Positions 40,561 through 50,123 of a stretch of 64,000 nucleotides of DNA are shown piece by piece (positions within the stretch are counted from its first letter, which is position 1; the number at the start of each line of letters is the position of its first letter). This stretch comes from Selenomonas sp. GACV-9 (lineage in GTDB: Bacteria > Bacillota > Negativicutes > Selenomonadales > Selenomonadaceae). The stretch is from contig FPAX01000001.1 of assembly GCA_900116485.1 (NCBI GenBank), forward strand, positions 186,001-250,000, written 5' to 3'. Both the position numbers and the translations under genes were made by a program. The notes beneath the pieces are model-generated. The model worked only from the letters and a program-made list of their open reading frames with translations, did no database searches and was not told the origin of the DNA.

Positions 40561-43500
40561 AATCCTGAATGGCCAGGCTGTAAACGAGGCGGCGCTCCCG
40601 CATGAAGGAGAGCACGCGCAAGACTTCCCAGGCCGTATCGAGCGAGGTCAGGCAGGCAATGTCATGCTCGACTGTTGCGCGGCGAATCTTGAAGCCATCC
40701 TTTACGGAGTGCTTGCCCTGAGTCAGCGTGTTAATGACCATATTGATCTTGCCGCTCTTGATGCGTTCGATGATATCGGTGCTGCGCTCGTGGACTTTGC
40801 CGACGACTTCGACATCGATGCCCATCGACTGGATGGTCTTGGCCGTGCCTTCGGTAGCGGCAATCTGGAAGTCAAGCTCCGAGAACGCCTTGGCCAGCTG
40901 TTTCATCTCTTCTTTATCTTTATCAGCTACGGTGAAGAGCACGCAGCCCTTCGTCGGCACATGCGTGCCCGAGCCGATGATAGCCTTGTAGAGGGCGCGG
41001 GCATAATGGTAATCGATACCCATGACCTCGCCCGTCGATTTCATCTCTGGTCCGAGGGCGATATCCACATCGGTCATCTTGGCAAAGGAGAAGACCGGTG
41101 CCTTGACAGCGACATACGGTTTCGGCGGTACGAGACCGGACTTGTAGCCAAGTTCTTTGAGCGTGCTCCCCATTGCGATGCGCGTGGCCAGATTGACCAT
41201 CTTGACATCCGTGACCTTCGAGAGGAACGGTACCGTACGCGAGGAGCGCGGGTTGACTTCGATGATGTAGACCTCGCCATCGGCGACGACGAACTGGATA
41301 TTCAGGAGGCCTTTGACATGCAGGGCAACCGCCAGGCGTTTCGTGTAGTCGATAATCGTGTAGATGACCTTCGACGGCAGCGTCTGCGGCGGATAGACGG
41401 CAATGGAGTCGCCCGAGTGGACACCGGCGCGCTCGACGTGCTCCATGATGCCCGGGATGACCACATCGACGCCATCGGAGATACCATCTACCTCGACCTC
41501 GGTACCCTGCATATAGCGGTCGACGAGTACCGGATGATCCGGTGTGACTTTTACGGCGCGGCTCATGTAGTCGCGCAGCTCGTCTTCGTTGTAGACGATT
41601 TCCATCGCGCGGCCGCCGAGGACATAAGACGGGCGGACCATGACCGGATAGCCGATATCGGCAGCCCCCGTGATGGCATCCTCAAGATTCGTGACGCTGA
41701 TGCCTTGCGGACGCGGAATCTGCGTCTGCGTGAGGACTTCGTCGAAGCGCTCGCGGTCCTCGGCGCGGTCGATATCGTCAACCGACGTGCCGAACACTTT
41801 GATGCCTGCCTTCTGTAGCGAGGCAGCGAGGTTGATTGCCGTCTGGCCGCCAAACTGGACGATGACGCCTTCCGGTTTTTCCTTGTCGATGATGTTAAGT
41901 ACATCCTCGGTCGTCAGCGGTTCGAAGTACAGGCGGTCGGAAATATCGAAGTCCGTCGATACCGTCTCGGGGTTGTTGTTGATGATGATGGCCTCGATGC
42001 CCATCTCCCGCAGTGCCCAGACCGAGTGAACCGAGCAGTAGTCGAACTCGACGCCCTGACCGATGCGGATTGGACCCGAGCCAAGCACGATGACCTTGCG
42101 GGCATTCGACGTCTGTACCTCGTCCTGCTCAGCGCGGAACGTCGAGTAGTAGTACGGCGTAGCGGCCTCGAACTCAGCGGCGCAGGTATCGACCATCTTG
42201 TAGGCAGGCAGGATGCCCATGCTCTTGCGGGTCGTGCGGATCTCGTCGATGGATTTGCCCGTGATCTCGGCAATGGAGACATCGGCAAGGCCCACATTCT
42301 TGGCCGCCAGCATGTGTTTCGGCGTCAGAGGCTCGCTCTTAAGCGTCGTCTCGACATCGGTGATGTTCTTGATTTTATGGATGAACCATTTGTCAACTTT
42401 CGTGATGGCATGGATTTCATCGACGGTGGCGATGCCGCGGCGCAGGGCCTCGGCAATGACGAAGATGCGCTCGTCGTTGATGCGCGCGAGGTTCTTCTTG
42501 ACGCGCTCGTCATCCCAGGCATCCATCTTATCCATATGCAGGCGGTGTACGCCGATTTCCAGCGAACGCACAGCCTTGAGGATGGCACCTTCGAAGTGGC
42601 GGTCGATGCTCATGACCTCGCCCGTTGCCTTCATTTGCGTGCCCAGCGTGCGGTCTGCATAGACGAATTTATCAAACGGCCAGCGCGGGAATTTGACGAC
42701 GCAGTAGTCAAGTGCCGGCTCGAAGCAGGCTTTCGTCTTCTGCGTGACCGCGTTGGTGATTTCGTCAAGGGTATAGCCGATGGCGATCTTGGCCGAAACC
42801 TTGGCAATCGGATAGCCCGTAGCCTTCGACGCCAGTGCCGAGGAACGGCTGACGCGCGGATTTACCTCGATGACATAGTATTTGTTGCTGTTCGGGTCCA
42901 GTGCGTACTGGGCGTTGCAGCCGCCCTCGATGCCGAGCTCGCGGATAATGCGCAGCGATGCACTGCGGAGCATCTGGTACTCGTGGTCCGTGAGGGTCTG
43001 GGACGGTGCGACGACGATGGAATCGCCCGTATGGACGCCGACCGGGTCGAAGTTTTCCATGTTGCAGACGGTGATGCAGTTGTCATTGCCGTCGCGCATG
43101 ACTTCGTACTCGATTTCCTTCCAGCCGGCCACGCTGCGCTCGATGAGGACCTGGCCAATCATCGAGTAGTTGAGGCCCTTGATGACGATATCGATGAGCT
43201 CTTCTTCGTTCTCGGCGATACCGCCGCCCGTGCCGCCCATCGTATAGGCCGGGCGCACGATGACCGGATAGCCGATTTCGTTGGCGAATTCGACGGCCGA
43301 CGGCACATCCTCGACAATCGTCGACTCTGGAATCGGCTCGCCGAGCTTCTGCATCGTCTCTTTGAACATTTCGCGGTCTTCGGCCTTTTCGATAGCCTCC
43401 AGCGGCGTACCCAAAAGCTCGACACCGTATTTTTCCAGCACGCCGCGCTCGGCCAGCTGCACCGCAAGGTTCAAGCCAGCCTGACCGCCCAGCGTGGCGA

Positions 43501-43759
43501 GTAAGCCATCCGGACGCTCCTTCGAGATGATTTCCTCGAGGAATTCCGGCGTCAGCGGCTCAATGTAGACGCGGTCGGCGATATGCGAGTCGGTCATGAT
43601 GGTGGCCGGGTTCGAGTTGACAAGGACGACTTCCAGCCCCTCTTCTTTCAGCGAACGGCAGGCCTGGGAACCGGCGTAGTCGAATTCTGCTGCCTGGCCG
43701 ATGATGATTGGGCCCGAGCCGACGACCATTACTTTTTTGAGATTTTCTTTCTTTGGCAC
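40532..43759 (-). CDS. carB: Carbamoyl phosphate synthase, large subunit
   Basis: 1075 residues, the usual full length. Two homologous halves each with an ATP-grasp domain: [29 protein letters not shown] starts the first and [24 protein letters not shown] the second. The C-terminal MGS-like allosteric domain (about 935-1075, [20 protein letters not shown]) normally senses UMP/IMP/ornithine. Serves pyrimidines here, by operon context; whether arginine synthesis shares it cannot be told. Confidence 0.97.
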   Translation of the reverse strand: MPKKENLKKVMVVGSGPIIIGQAAEFDYAGSQACRSLKEEGLEVVLVNSNPATIMTDSHIADRVYIEPLTPEFLEEIISKERPDGLLATLGGQAGLNLAVQLAERGVLEKYGVELLGTPLEAIEKAEDREMFKETMQKLGEPIPESTIVEDVPSAVEFANEIGYPVIVRPAYTMGGTGGGIAENEEELIDIVIKGLNYSMIGQVLIERSVAGWKEIEYEVMRDGNDNCITVCNMENFDPVGVHTGDSIVVAPSQTLTDHEYQMLRSASLRIIRELGIEGGCNAQYALDPNSNKYYVIEVNPRVSRSSALASKATGYPIAKVSAKIAIGYTLDEITNAVTQKTKACFEPALDYCVVKFPRWPFDKFVYADRTLGTQMKATGEVMSIDRHFEGAILKAVRSLEIGVHRLHMDKMDAWDDERVKKNLARINDERIFVIAEALRRGIATVDEIHAITKVDKWFIHKIKNITDVETTLKSEPLTPKHMLAAKNVGLADVSIAEITGKSIDEIRTTRKSMGILPAYKMVDTCAAEFEAATPYYYSTFRAEQDEVQTSNARKVIVLGSGPIRIGQGVEFDYCSVHSVWALREMGIEAIIINNNPETVSTDFDISDRLYFEPLTTEDVLNIIDKEKPEGVIVQFGGQTAINLAASLQKAGIKVFGTSVDDIDRAEDRERFDEVLTQTQIPRPQGISVTNLEDAITGAADIGYPVMVRPSYVLGGRAMEIVYNEDELRDYMSRAVKVTPDHPVLVDRYMQGTEVEVDGISDGVDVVIPGIMEHVERAGVHSGDSIAVYPPQTLPSKVIYTIIDYTKRLAVALHVKGLLNIQFVVADGEVYIIEVNPRSSRTVPFLSKVTDVKMVNLATRIAMGSTLKELGYKSGLVPPKPYVAVKAPVFSFAKMTDVDIALGPEMKSTGEVMGIDYHYARALYKAIIGSGTHVPTKGCVLFTVADKDKEEMKQLAKAFSELDFQIAATEGTAKTIQSMGIDVEVVGKVHERSTDIIERIKSGKINMVINTLTQGKHSVKDGFKIRRATVEHDIACLTSLDTAWEVLRVLSFMRERRLVYSLAIQDYVGGGDGLA

Positions 43760-43762
43760 AGT

Positions 43763-44833
43763 TTATTCCCCCTTGAGCATCGTCCAGAACTGATCGAAAA
43801 GATACATATTGTCATCCGGTCCCGGCGATGCCTCCGGGTGGTACTGTACCGAGAAAATCGGCAGGTCTTTATGGCGCATGCCCTCCACCGTGCCGTCATT
43901 GACATTGATATGCGTGACTTCAAGCGGCAAATCCTTGAGCGAGTCCTCGTCGACGGCATAGCCGTGGTTCTGCGAGGAAATCTGCACGCGACCTGTCAGA
44001 AGGTTCTTGACCGGCTGGTTGCAGCCGCGATGACCGAACTTGAGCTTATAGGTCTTTGCGCCCAAGGAACGCGCGAGCAGCTGATGGCCAAGGCAGATGC
44101 CAAAGATCGGTTTCTTGCCGATGAGCTTTTTGATTTCGGCGACGATTTCCGGAACGTCTGCCGGGTCGCCAGGACCGTTCGAAAGGAAGATGCCGTCCGG
44201 ATTGAGAGCCAGGACTTCATCCGCCGTCGTATGAGCCGGTACGACCGTAAGCTTGCAGCCGAGGTCATGCAGCGATTTCAAGATATTCTGCTTGACGCCA
44301 AAGTCCATGGCGACCACATGAGGCGCATCACTAGACTCAGCTTCCATCGTATACGTTTCCGGCGTCGTGACTTCCATGACCACATCCTTCTTGATGGGCA
44401 CAGCGAAGAGCTCATCGATTTCCGTCTGCGCGGCGTCCTCGGGCACGATGATACCCTTCATGGTGCCAGCCGAACGAATCTTGCGCGTGACGGCGCGTGT
44501 ATCGACGTCGTAAAGGCAGGGTACCCCCTGTTTCGTCAGGAAGTCCGCCAGGCTTGTCTCATAATGCCAGTTGCTGCCCACTTCGCAGAGCTCGCCGATG
44601 ATGAAGCCATTGACAAAGGATTTGCGCGACTGCATGAAAAGGTCCGCGATACCGTAGTTGCCGACCATCGGGTACGTGAGCGTCAGGATCTGACGGCAGT
44701 AGGATGGGTCGGTCAGGCTTTCCTGATAGCCCGTCATGCCTGTATTGAAAACAACCTCGCCGGTTGCCTTGATATTATTCAAAAGTTTGCCGTGGAAAAC
44801 GGTACCGTCCTCCAGGATCAATTTACCTTTCAT
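43763..44833 (-). CDS. carA: Carbamoyl phosphate synthase, small subunit
   Basis: 356 residues. The N-terminal CPSase domain ([36 protein letters not shown]) is followed by a class I glutaminase domain with nucleophile Cys in [20 protein letters not shown] and His-Glu in [15 protein letters not shown]. Delivers ammonia to CarB. Three bases separate it from carB. Confidence 0.96.
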   Translation of the reverse strand: MKGKLILEDGTVFHGKLLNNIKATGEVVFNTGMTGYQESLTDPSYCRQILTLTYPMVGNYGIADLFMQSRKSFVNGFIIGELCEVGSNWHYETSLADFLTKQGVPCLYDVDTRAVTRKIRSAGTMKGIIVPEDAAQTEIDELFAVPIKKDVVMEVTTPETYTMEAESSDAPHVVAMDFGVKQNILKSLHDLGCKLTVVPAHTTADEVLALNPDGIFLSNGPGDPADVPEIVAEIKKLIGKKPIFGICLGHQLLARSLGAKTYKLKFGHRGCNQPVKNLLTGRVQISSQNHGYAVDEDSLKDLPLEVTHINVNDGTVEGMRHKDLPIFSVQYHPEASPGPDDNMYLFDQFWTMLKGE

Positions 44834-44850
44834 GAAATCACCTCATATAT

Positions 44851-46137
44851 TTAAAGAACTTCGCCATCCTGCATGACAATCTTGCCAGCAACGACCGTCA
44901 GTACCGCTTTGCCTTTGAGCTCGCGGCCGATGAACGGACTATGGCTGCCCTTCGTGTAGAATTTCTTTTCGTCAACCGTCCAGCAAAGCTCGGGATCGAT
45001 GACCGTGATGTCGGCGCTCTTGCCAACTGCCAGCGTACCAGCATCCATGCCGAATACCTTAGCCGGCTCACAGGTCATCTTGGAAACGATGGTCGCAAGG
45101 TCGAGCTTATGCTGATGATATAGATCCGTCAGCATGATGCCCAGCGATGTCTCCAGGCCAGGGAAACCACTCGGTGCATAGATATACTCGCGGTCTTTGT
45201 CCTCCTGTGCATGCGGGGAATGATCGGTTACGATTGCGTCAATCGTGCCGTCTTTGAGTCCTTCGAGCAGTGCCTCGCAGTCTTTCTGCGCGCGCAGCGG
45301 CGGATTGATTTTCGTTGACGTGTCAAACAGGTTGACGCATTCGTCGGTCATGGTCAGATGCTGCGGCGTGACTTCACAAGTGACGCGCACGCCGCGTTTC
45401 TTGGCCTGGCGCACGATGTCCACCGCGCGGGCCGAGCTGATATGGGCCACATGGACGCGGGAATCAGCGTACTCGGCCAGCATGATGTCGCGGGCTACGG
45501 CGATGTCCTCAGCGACCGTCGGGCGGCCTTTAAGGCCCAGCATGGCACTGCGATGGCCTTCGTTCATGACGCCGTCTTCCACCAGAGAAGTCTCTTCGTC
45601 GTGGTTGACGATGACCTTGTCGAAGGTGTGCAGGTAGTCAAAGGCATTCAAGAGAACCTTGGCCTTCTGGTCATAGTGGCCGTCATCGGAGAAGGCCACC
45701 GCCCCTGCTTCGATCATATCGCCAAGCTCAGCCAGTTCCTTGCCCTCCTGCCCCTTCGTCACGGCACCGATGATTTTCACATGGACTTTGGCGACATCCT
45801 CGGCGCGTTTCTCGAGGCTGCGCACCATGGCGGCATCGTCGACTGCCGGCTTCGTGTTCGGCATCGTGCAGACCGTCGTAAAACCGCCAGCTGCCGCAGC
45901 ATTGGCGCCCGATTCAAAGTCCTCTTTGGCCTCCTGGCCCGGCTCACGGAAATGCACATGCAGGTCGATGAGGCCCGGCGTCACGATTTTGCCCGTGGCA
46001 TCGTAGACCTCTGCCCCAGCAGCTTCCAGGTTTTCGCCGATTGCCTTTATCTTGCCATCCTCGACGAGTACATCGGCGATTTTATCGAATTTCTCGGCCG
46101 GATTGATGATGCGGCCGCCTTTAAGCAAAAGTTTCAT
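44851..46137 (-). CDS. pyrC: Dihydroorotase
   Basis: 428 residues, class I amidohydrolase. Zinc site DLHVHFREPGQEAKEDFESG, then further histidines in VNHDEETSLV and HVAHISSARAVD, and the catalytic Asp in AIVTDHSPHAQEDK. Cyclises carbamoyl aspartate. It overlaps pyrB by 4 nt. A perfect TTGACGTGTCAA palindrome lies at 45315-45326 within the gene. Confidence 0.96.
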   Translation of the reverse strand: MKLLLKGGRIINPAEKFDKIADVLVEDGKIKAIGENLEAAGAEVYDATGKIVTPGLIDLHVHFREPGQEAKEDFESGANAAAAGGFTTVCTMPNTKPAVDDAAMVRSLEKRAEDVAKVHVKIIGAVTKGQEGKELAELGDMIEAGAVAFSDDGHYDQKAKVLLNAFDYLHTFDKVIVNHDEETSLVEDGVMNEGHRSAMLGLKGRPTVAEDIAVARDIMLAEYADSRVHVAHISSARAVDIVRQAKKRGVRVTCEVTPQHLTMTDECVNLFDTSTKINPPLRAQKDCEALLEGLKDGTIDAIVTDHSPHAQEDKDREYIYAPSGFPGLETSLGIMLTDLYHQHKLDLATIVSKMTCEPAKVFGMDAGTLAVGKSADITVIDPELCWTVDEKKFYTKGSHSPFIGRELKGKAVLTVVAGKIVMQDGEVL

Positions 46138-47090
46138 TCCTGTTTTCCTCCCGTCAATACCAAGGTAAAGAGTGCCATGCGGACTGCGACACCATTCTGG
46201 ACCTGTTCCTGAATGGCTGAGTTATCGCCATAGGCAGTGAACGGAGAGATTTCCCAGCCCTTGTTCATCGGGCCTGGATGCAGGATAAGGACATCGTCCT
46301 TGGCGAGCTTGAGGCGCATGTCGTTGAGGCCGAAGATACGCGCATACTCACGCGTCGTCGGGAACAAGCCGCCCTTCATGCGCTCGAGCTGGATGCGCAG
46401 CACCTCGATGACATCGGCATTGGCGATGGCATCTTCGATGCGCTCATGGACAATGACGCCCGGCTCCTGATAGAGGAAACGCGGAATCAGTGTCTTCGGC
46501 CCTGCGATATGGACTTCCATGCCCATCTTGCGCATGCCGTAGATATCCGAGCGCGCAACGCGGCTGTGCAGCACATCGCCGATGATGGCGACCTTGAGCC
46601 CCTCGAGATGTCCCTTGTGCTCCTGGATCGTGAAGAGGTTTAAAAGGCCCTGCGACGGATGTGCATGCGCACCATCGCCGGCGTTCAGGATTACCGGGCT
46701 TACGACGCGGGCGGCGTACTCGGCAGCACCTTCCGCCTTGTGGCGCATGACGATGGCATCGACGCCCATGGCCTCCACCGTGTAGAGGGTATCGCGCAGG
46801 CTCTCGCCCTTGACGATGGAGCTGGTGCCCGCCGTGATATTTACCACATCGGCGCCGAGGTATTTACCGGCGAGCTCAAACGACGTGCGCGTGCGCGTGC
46901 TCGGCTCGTAAAACAGCGTGACAATGGATTTTCCGCGCAGCGTCGGTACCTTCTTGATATCGCGGTGGATGATGTTCTTCATTTCCTTCGCGGTCTCAAG
47001 TACGAGACGAATCTCTTCCGGGCTGAAATCCTCCAGGCCCAGGACATTCTTACCTCGCAAGGATACAGTATTTTTTCCCAAGTCAATCAC
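46134..47090 (-). CDS. pyrB: Aspartate carbamoyltransferase, catalytic subunit
   Basis: 318 residues. Carbamoyl-phosphate loop FYEPSTRTRTSFELAGKYLG, HPSQGLLNLFTIQE and the C-terminal ILHPGPMNKGWEISP. No pyrI regulatory gene follows, as in Bacillus-type enzymes, so feedback is probably at transcription. First gene of the pyr operon, preceded by a leader of about 235 nt. Confidence 0.96.
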   Translation of the reverse strand: MIDLGKNTVSLRGKNVLGLEDFSPEEIRLVLETAKEMKNIIHRDIKKVPTLRGKSIVTLFYEPSTRTRTSFELAGKYLGADVVNITAGTSSIVKGESLRDTLYTVEAMGVDAIVMRHKAEGAAEYAARVVSPVILNAGDGAHAHPSQGLLNLFTIQEHKGHLEGLKVAIIGDVLHSRVARSDIYGMRKMGMEVHIAGPKTLIPRFLYQEPGVIVHERIEDAIANADVIEVLRIQLERMKGGLFPTTREYARIFGLNDMRLKLAKDDVLILHPGPMNKGWEISPFTAYGDNSAIQEQVQNGVAVRMALFTLVLTGGKQE

Positions 47091-47174
47091 TCCTTAACAT
47101 GTTGACAGTCATAATTATACATTACTTATGTATAAAGTTTCAAGGAAAATCCATTGCCTTTTTGTCTTCGCCTA

Positions 47175-47213
47175 GCAAAAAGAGCTTTCTTATGCGTATG
47201 CATAAGAAAGCTC
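47175..47213 (-). terminator. Attenuator terminator in the pyr leader
   Basis: GAGCTTTCTTATGC (47182-47195) and GCATAAGAAAGCTC (47200-47213), a perfect 14-bp stem with 4-nt loop, followed on the minus strand by TTTTTGC. It lies about 85 bp before pyrB and downstream of the promoter, so it would stop pyr transcription unless disrupted. Confidence 0.75.
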
Positions 47214-47246
47214 CAGCTTTACGATAGACTTATAGCGTTATAAATT

Positions 47247-47259
47247 GCTTCCTTTATGC
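47247..47259 (-). promoter_or_regulatory. Candidate antiterminator strand in the pyr leader
   Basis: Read on the minus strand, GCATAAAGGAAGC can pair with the terminator arm GCTTTCTTATGC (12 pairs, one bulged A, one G-U), excluding the terminator. No obvious PyrR recognition loop was identified. Confidence 0.45.
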
Positions 47260-47331
47260 GCATCGCGGTACGCATCTTAAAAGGTAATGTATTCTCTTGT
47301 CCTTGAGCAGCTCTCGTCTGCTTTGTTTACC

Positions 47332-47360
47332 ATTATAACTTGACCAGTCAATAAATGCAA
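47332..47360 (-). promoter_or_regulatory. pyr operon promoter with TTGACCAGTCAA in the spacer
   Basis: On the minus strand TTGCAT (47355-47360), 17 bp, TATAAT (47332-47337). The 12-bp palindrome TTGACCAGTCAA (47340-47351) fills the spacer and is a candidate operator. Confidence 0.6.
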
Positions 47361-47418
47361 GGCTTAAGTCAAAAAATTCAAGGACATATGACCTATTATT
47401 TCCTCTGGAGTGGACAAA

Positions 47419-47718
47419 TCATACTTTTCCTGTCTGGGTAGCCCAGAAGATATAGACAAGTCCTGCCAGCTGCAGCAGGATGATCAGCGGGATACCATAA
47501 CGGAATTTGATATGTTGCGTCTTGTGACGGAAAATCTGTATGGCAACGAGGGCACCGATGCTGCCCCCCATAAAGGCCAGCAGTAACAGCGTCAGCTCCG
47601 GCACGCGCCACCACTGTCGCAGGGCACAGAGCTTGTCAACACCATAGACGATGATAGCGATGATGTTGATGATGATAAAATACCATGTCACCAGATTATA
47701 CCAATTGATAATATCCAT
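47419..47718 (-). CDS. DUF1294 family membrane protein
   Basis: 99 residues from ATG 47718, with GAGGAGGATATCT just upstream; a frame reaching 47733 lacks a ribosome site. Three transmembrane segments: about 4-27, 42-62 and 76-95. The signature YGVDKLCALRQWWRVPELTL LLLAFMGGSIGALVAIQIFR HKTQHIKF is DUF1294 (the sequence is given here in blocks). Function unknown. It overlaps nothing and is 12 bp from the FIST-GGDEF gene, so probably co-transcribed. Confidence 0.85.
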   Translation of the reverse strand: MDIINWYNLVTWYFIIINIIAIIVYGVDKLCALRQWWRVPELTLLLLAFMGGSIGALVAIQIFRHKTQHIKFRYGIPLIILLQLAGLVYIFWATQTGKV

Positions 47719-47729
47719 AGATATCCTCC

Positions 47730-49580
47730 TCAAAGATTGCCGCGTGTCGCCGATACGCGATTACGCCCTAGTCGTTTTGCTTTATATAGTTCATCATCAA
47801 GACGGCCATAGACACCATCAAGGGTATCGCCATTATTGGTCACTGTGACGCCAAGGCTTGCTGTCGCATGACTGCCATCAGGCAGGATGGTCTGCTCACT
47901 GATGCAGGTACGGATGCGCTCGGCTACCATGACAGCATCTTTCAGGTTACAGCCTGGCAATACGAGCATGAATTCTTCACCGCCCCAGCGGCCGACATAG
48001 TCGGAGCTGCGTAAGGCCCCTTGCATTACCTTGGCCACTGTGCGTAATACCTCATCGCCGACTTCATGGCCAAAGGTATCGTTGATGCGCTTGAAATGGT
48101 CTAAGTCCACCATGATAGCGCCTAAGGTAAGATTGAAACTCATGTCGCTGCGTTCAATCTCGCGCTTTAGGATCTGCTCGACGGCACCGCGATTCAGGAG
48201 CCCTGTCAGCCGGTCTGTATCAGCCAGATGCGTCAAGGCTCGATTGGCCTGCTCAAGCTCCATGGTCGTAACCGAAACGAAATGCGCCAGACCGGTAATC
48301 AGCGAGATGCGCTCGTCATGGAAGGCCAGCTTTTGCGTCTCGACGTTTTCTGCTGCTTTTGTTTGCGGGCGGCCTTCCCGAAAACAGGTGGTAACCATCG
48401 ACCCGTTGAGCAAGTGGACCTGGGAATGGCCTTCAAAGCGCTGCAGCTCCCCATAGGTATAAAAGCCTGCGGAAGGCGCAATATCGCGGAAGGTCTTGAG
48501 TTCATTGCTCACATCGTCGCGCAGGTACATGCGCCGGACAATACAGGAAAAGAGCAGGATGCCTTCGGGCTGGAAATTATAGAGGCCGATGGCATTTTGC
48601 TGGCCATCCTGTAACATGCTGATGGGATCGCCATAGCCTAGCCGCACGTGTTCGCCGAGATTGAAATCACCGCCAAAGCGCATGGAACCATCATCGCTAT
48701 AGGAGATAGCCATGCGAGCGACGGGATGTTCATCGCGATCAATCATGACGGGAAATGGAATGATGGCGCTGAAGAAACGCTCGCCTGGAGCGATACCAAG
48801 ATACTTTTCGTAAAGAGAGACCACAGGCTTTTGATTGAGATGCGTGACCTCATTGCAGCCTTTCATGCCAGTGATGACTGTCTCAGCTCCCAGTGGTTTC
48901 CAGCCATTGTAGGAACTGACGCGGATATGGAGGTCCTCGCCGTGAAACAAAATGGCAAGGATTCCCTGGTTCGTAAAGGATTCATCATCAAATACACAGG
49001 TGTATTCATCGTTGACATAGGAAGACTTGTTGTTGTATGAGTCCGATGAGCCGCCAAAAATCGGCACTTCGGGCGGCAGGCTGGCCAGTACATCAGTAAA
49101 GGCATGGATGTCGTTTAGCGTCTTGAGGGTGGTCAGGATACCAATGCCAGCCAGCGGTTCGCTTTCGAGCAGGTCCGGCAAGATTTCCGCCGCTGCCTCA
49201 TCCATCGTGAGCTTGGCGCAATCGAACAAGTGGACATCGACAGTTGACCGGTCAAATACCAAAAAAGTCACTTGAATGCTCTCAAGGCGCAGCTCTCCGT
49301 CCATGATTTCGCCGGAGGATGTGCAGCCTGCAATCCTGGCCGCAGGAACCCGGGCCTGTATCGCCTGCCGCACCGCACTGATGTGATTGGTATTATCATC
49401 AGCCGAAAATAGCAGACACAGAATGGATCGATACTCCTCGGGACACTCCTGCAGGAATTTGTCCAGACAGTCTTCTATTTCCTCTGTAGCCCGTAAGTTA
49501 TAAGGAAATAACTTCATAATCGTCTCATTCCCTTTCCACAATGTTTCCTTAGCAGTTTCACTACGGTATAGTTTCGCCAC
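47730..49580 (-). CDS. FIST sensor-diguanylate cyclase
   Basis: 616 residues. FIST N and C domains (about 35-420, e.g. RIAGCTSSGEIMDGELRLES, IFGGSSDSYNNKSSYVNDEY, EGILLFSCIVRRMYL) bind small ligands such as amino acids. The GGDEF domain (about 445-616) has active site GGEEF (533-537) in VGRWGGEEFMLVLPG and an intact RxxD inhibitory site (RSSD). It should make cyclic-di-GMP in response to a cytoplasmic ligand; no membrane span. The frame opens with GTG 49580; ATG 49517 (MKLFPYN) is a plausible start. A perfect TTGACCGGTCAA lies at 49244-49255. Confidence 0.88.
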   Translation of the reverse strand: MAKLYRSETAKETLWKGNETIMKLFPYNLRATEEIEDCLDKFLQECPEEYRSILCLLFSADDNTNHISAVRQAIQARVPAARIAGCTSSGEIMDGELRLESIQVTFLVFDRSTVDVHLFDCAKLTMDEAAAEILPDLLESEPLAGIGILTTLKTLNDIHAFTDVLASLPPEVPIFGGSSDSYNNKSSYVNDEYTCVFDDESFTNQGILAILFHGEDLHIRVSSYNGWKPLGAETVITGMKGCNEVTHLNQKPVVSLYEKYLGIAPGERFFSAIIPFPVMIDRDEHPVARMAISYSDDGSMRFGGDFNLGEHVRLGYGDPISMLQDGQQNAIGLYNFQPEGILLFSCIVRRMYLRDDVSNELKTFRDIAPSAGFYTYGELQRFEGHSQVHLLNGSMVTTCFREGRPQTKAAENVETQKLAFHDERISLITGLAHFVSVTTMELEQANRALTHLADTDRLTGLLNRGAVEQILKREIERSDMSFNLTLGAIMVDLDHFKRINDTFGHEVGDEVLRTVAKVMQGALRSSDYVGRWGGEEFMLVLPGCNLKDAVMVAERIRTCISEQTILPDGSHATASLGVTVTNNGDTLDGVYGRLDDELYKAKRLGRNRVSATRGNL

Positions 49581-49622
49581 GTTTTGATAAATTCCTTGTT
49601 TTTATGGCCAGCGGGCAAAAGA

Positions 49623-49654
49623 ATAGAGGAGCTGTCAAAGGACAGCTCCTCTAT
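49623..49654 (-). terminator. Terminator of the gene at 49670
   Basis: ATAGAGGAGCTGTC (49623-49636) and GACAGCTCCTCTAT (49641-49654) pair perfectly; TTCTTTTGCC follows on the minus strand. Confidence 0.8.
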
Positions 49655-49669
49655 GTGGCCTCTTCAATT

Positions 49670-49984
49670 TCAAACCACCGACGGAACAAATTCTTCCTCG
49701 GCATAACCAAAACGGGCTGTCACACGGTAAATCAGGCGGTCATCCTCGGCATTGCGGATCGTGATGTGATCGAGATCCTGCAACATCGCCTTGATATCCA
49801 TGACGGCAGCCATGCTGCTGATATAGTCAACAGCATGAGCCATATTTGTCTTATGCCGCTCGGGCTCTTTGGCTCCTTCATGGTAGATGTCCATATTTAC
49901 CTCAGCCTCTCTATTGACCGGACATCGGCAAAGCTCCGGTTCCCAGGCATTTGTTATCTTTTTAATGCGCTCGATTTGCTCCAA
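49670..49984 (-). CDS. Small conserved hypothetical protein (104 aa)
   Basis: MEQIERIKKITNAWEPELCR opens a soluble alpha/beta protein; the middle has EVNMDIYHEGAKEPERHKTN and the end DHITIRNAEDDRLIYRVTAR FGYAEEEF, a likely beta-hairpin. No signal or membrane span. Family not recognised. Monocistronic with its own terminator. Confidence 0.6.
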   Translation of the reverse strand: MEQIERIKKITNAWEPELCRCPVNREAEVNMDIYHEGAKEPERHKTNMAHAVDYISSMAAVMDIKAMLQDLDHITIRNAEDDRLIYRVTARFGYAEEEFVPSVV

Positions 49985-50123
49985 TTTTTGTATAATCCCT
50001 CCTAACCGTATATGACTTTGTATTCCTTACATTAATACACTTACTGCATACTATATAATAACAGTATAGGAACTATTGGTCAATGTGAGGTTTTACACAT
50101 TTTGTCCTATTTTTTGTATAGAA

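Noticed and set aside
42026..43504. A 492-codon open frame antisense to carB (and similar ones over carA, pyrC, ynbB)
   Set aside because: Same composition effect; the sense genes are full length with all motifs.
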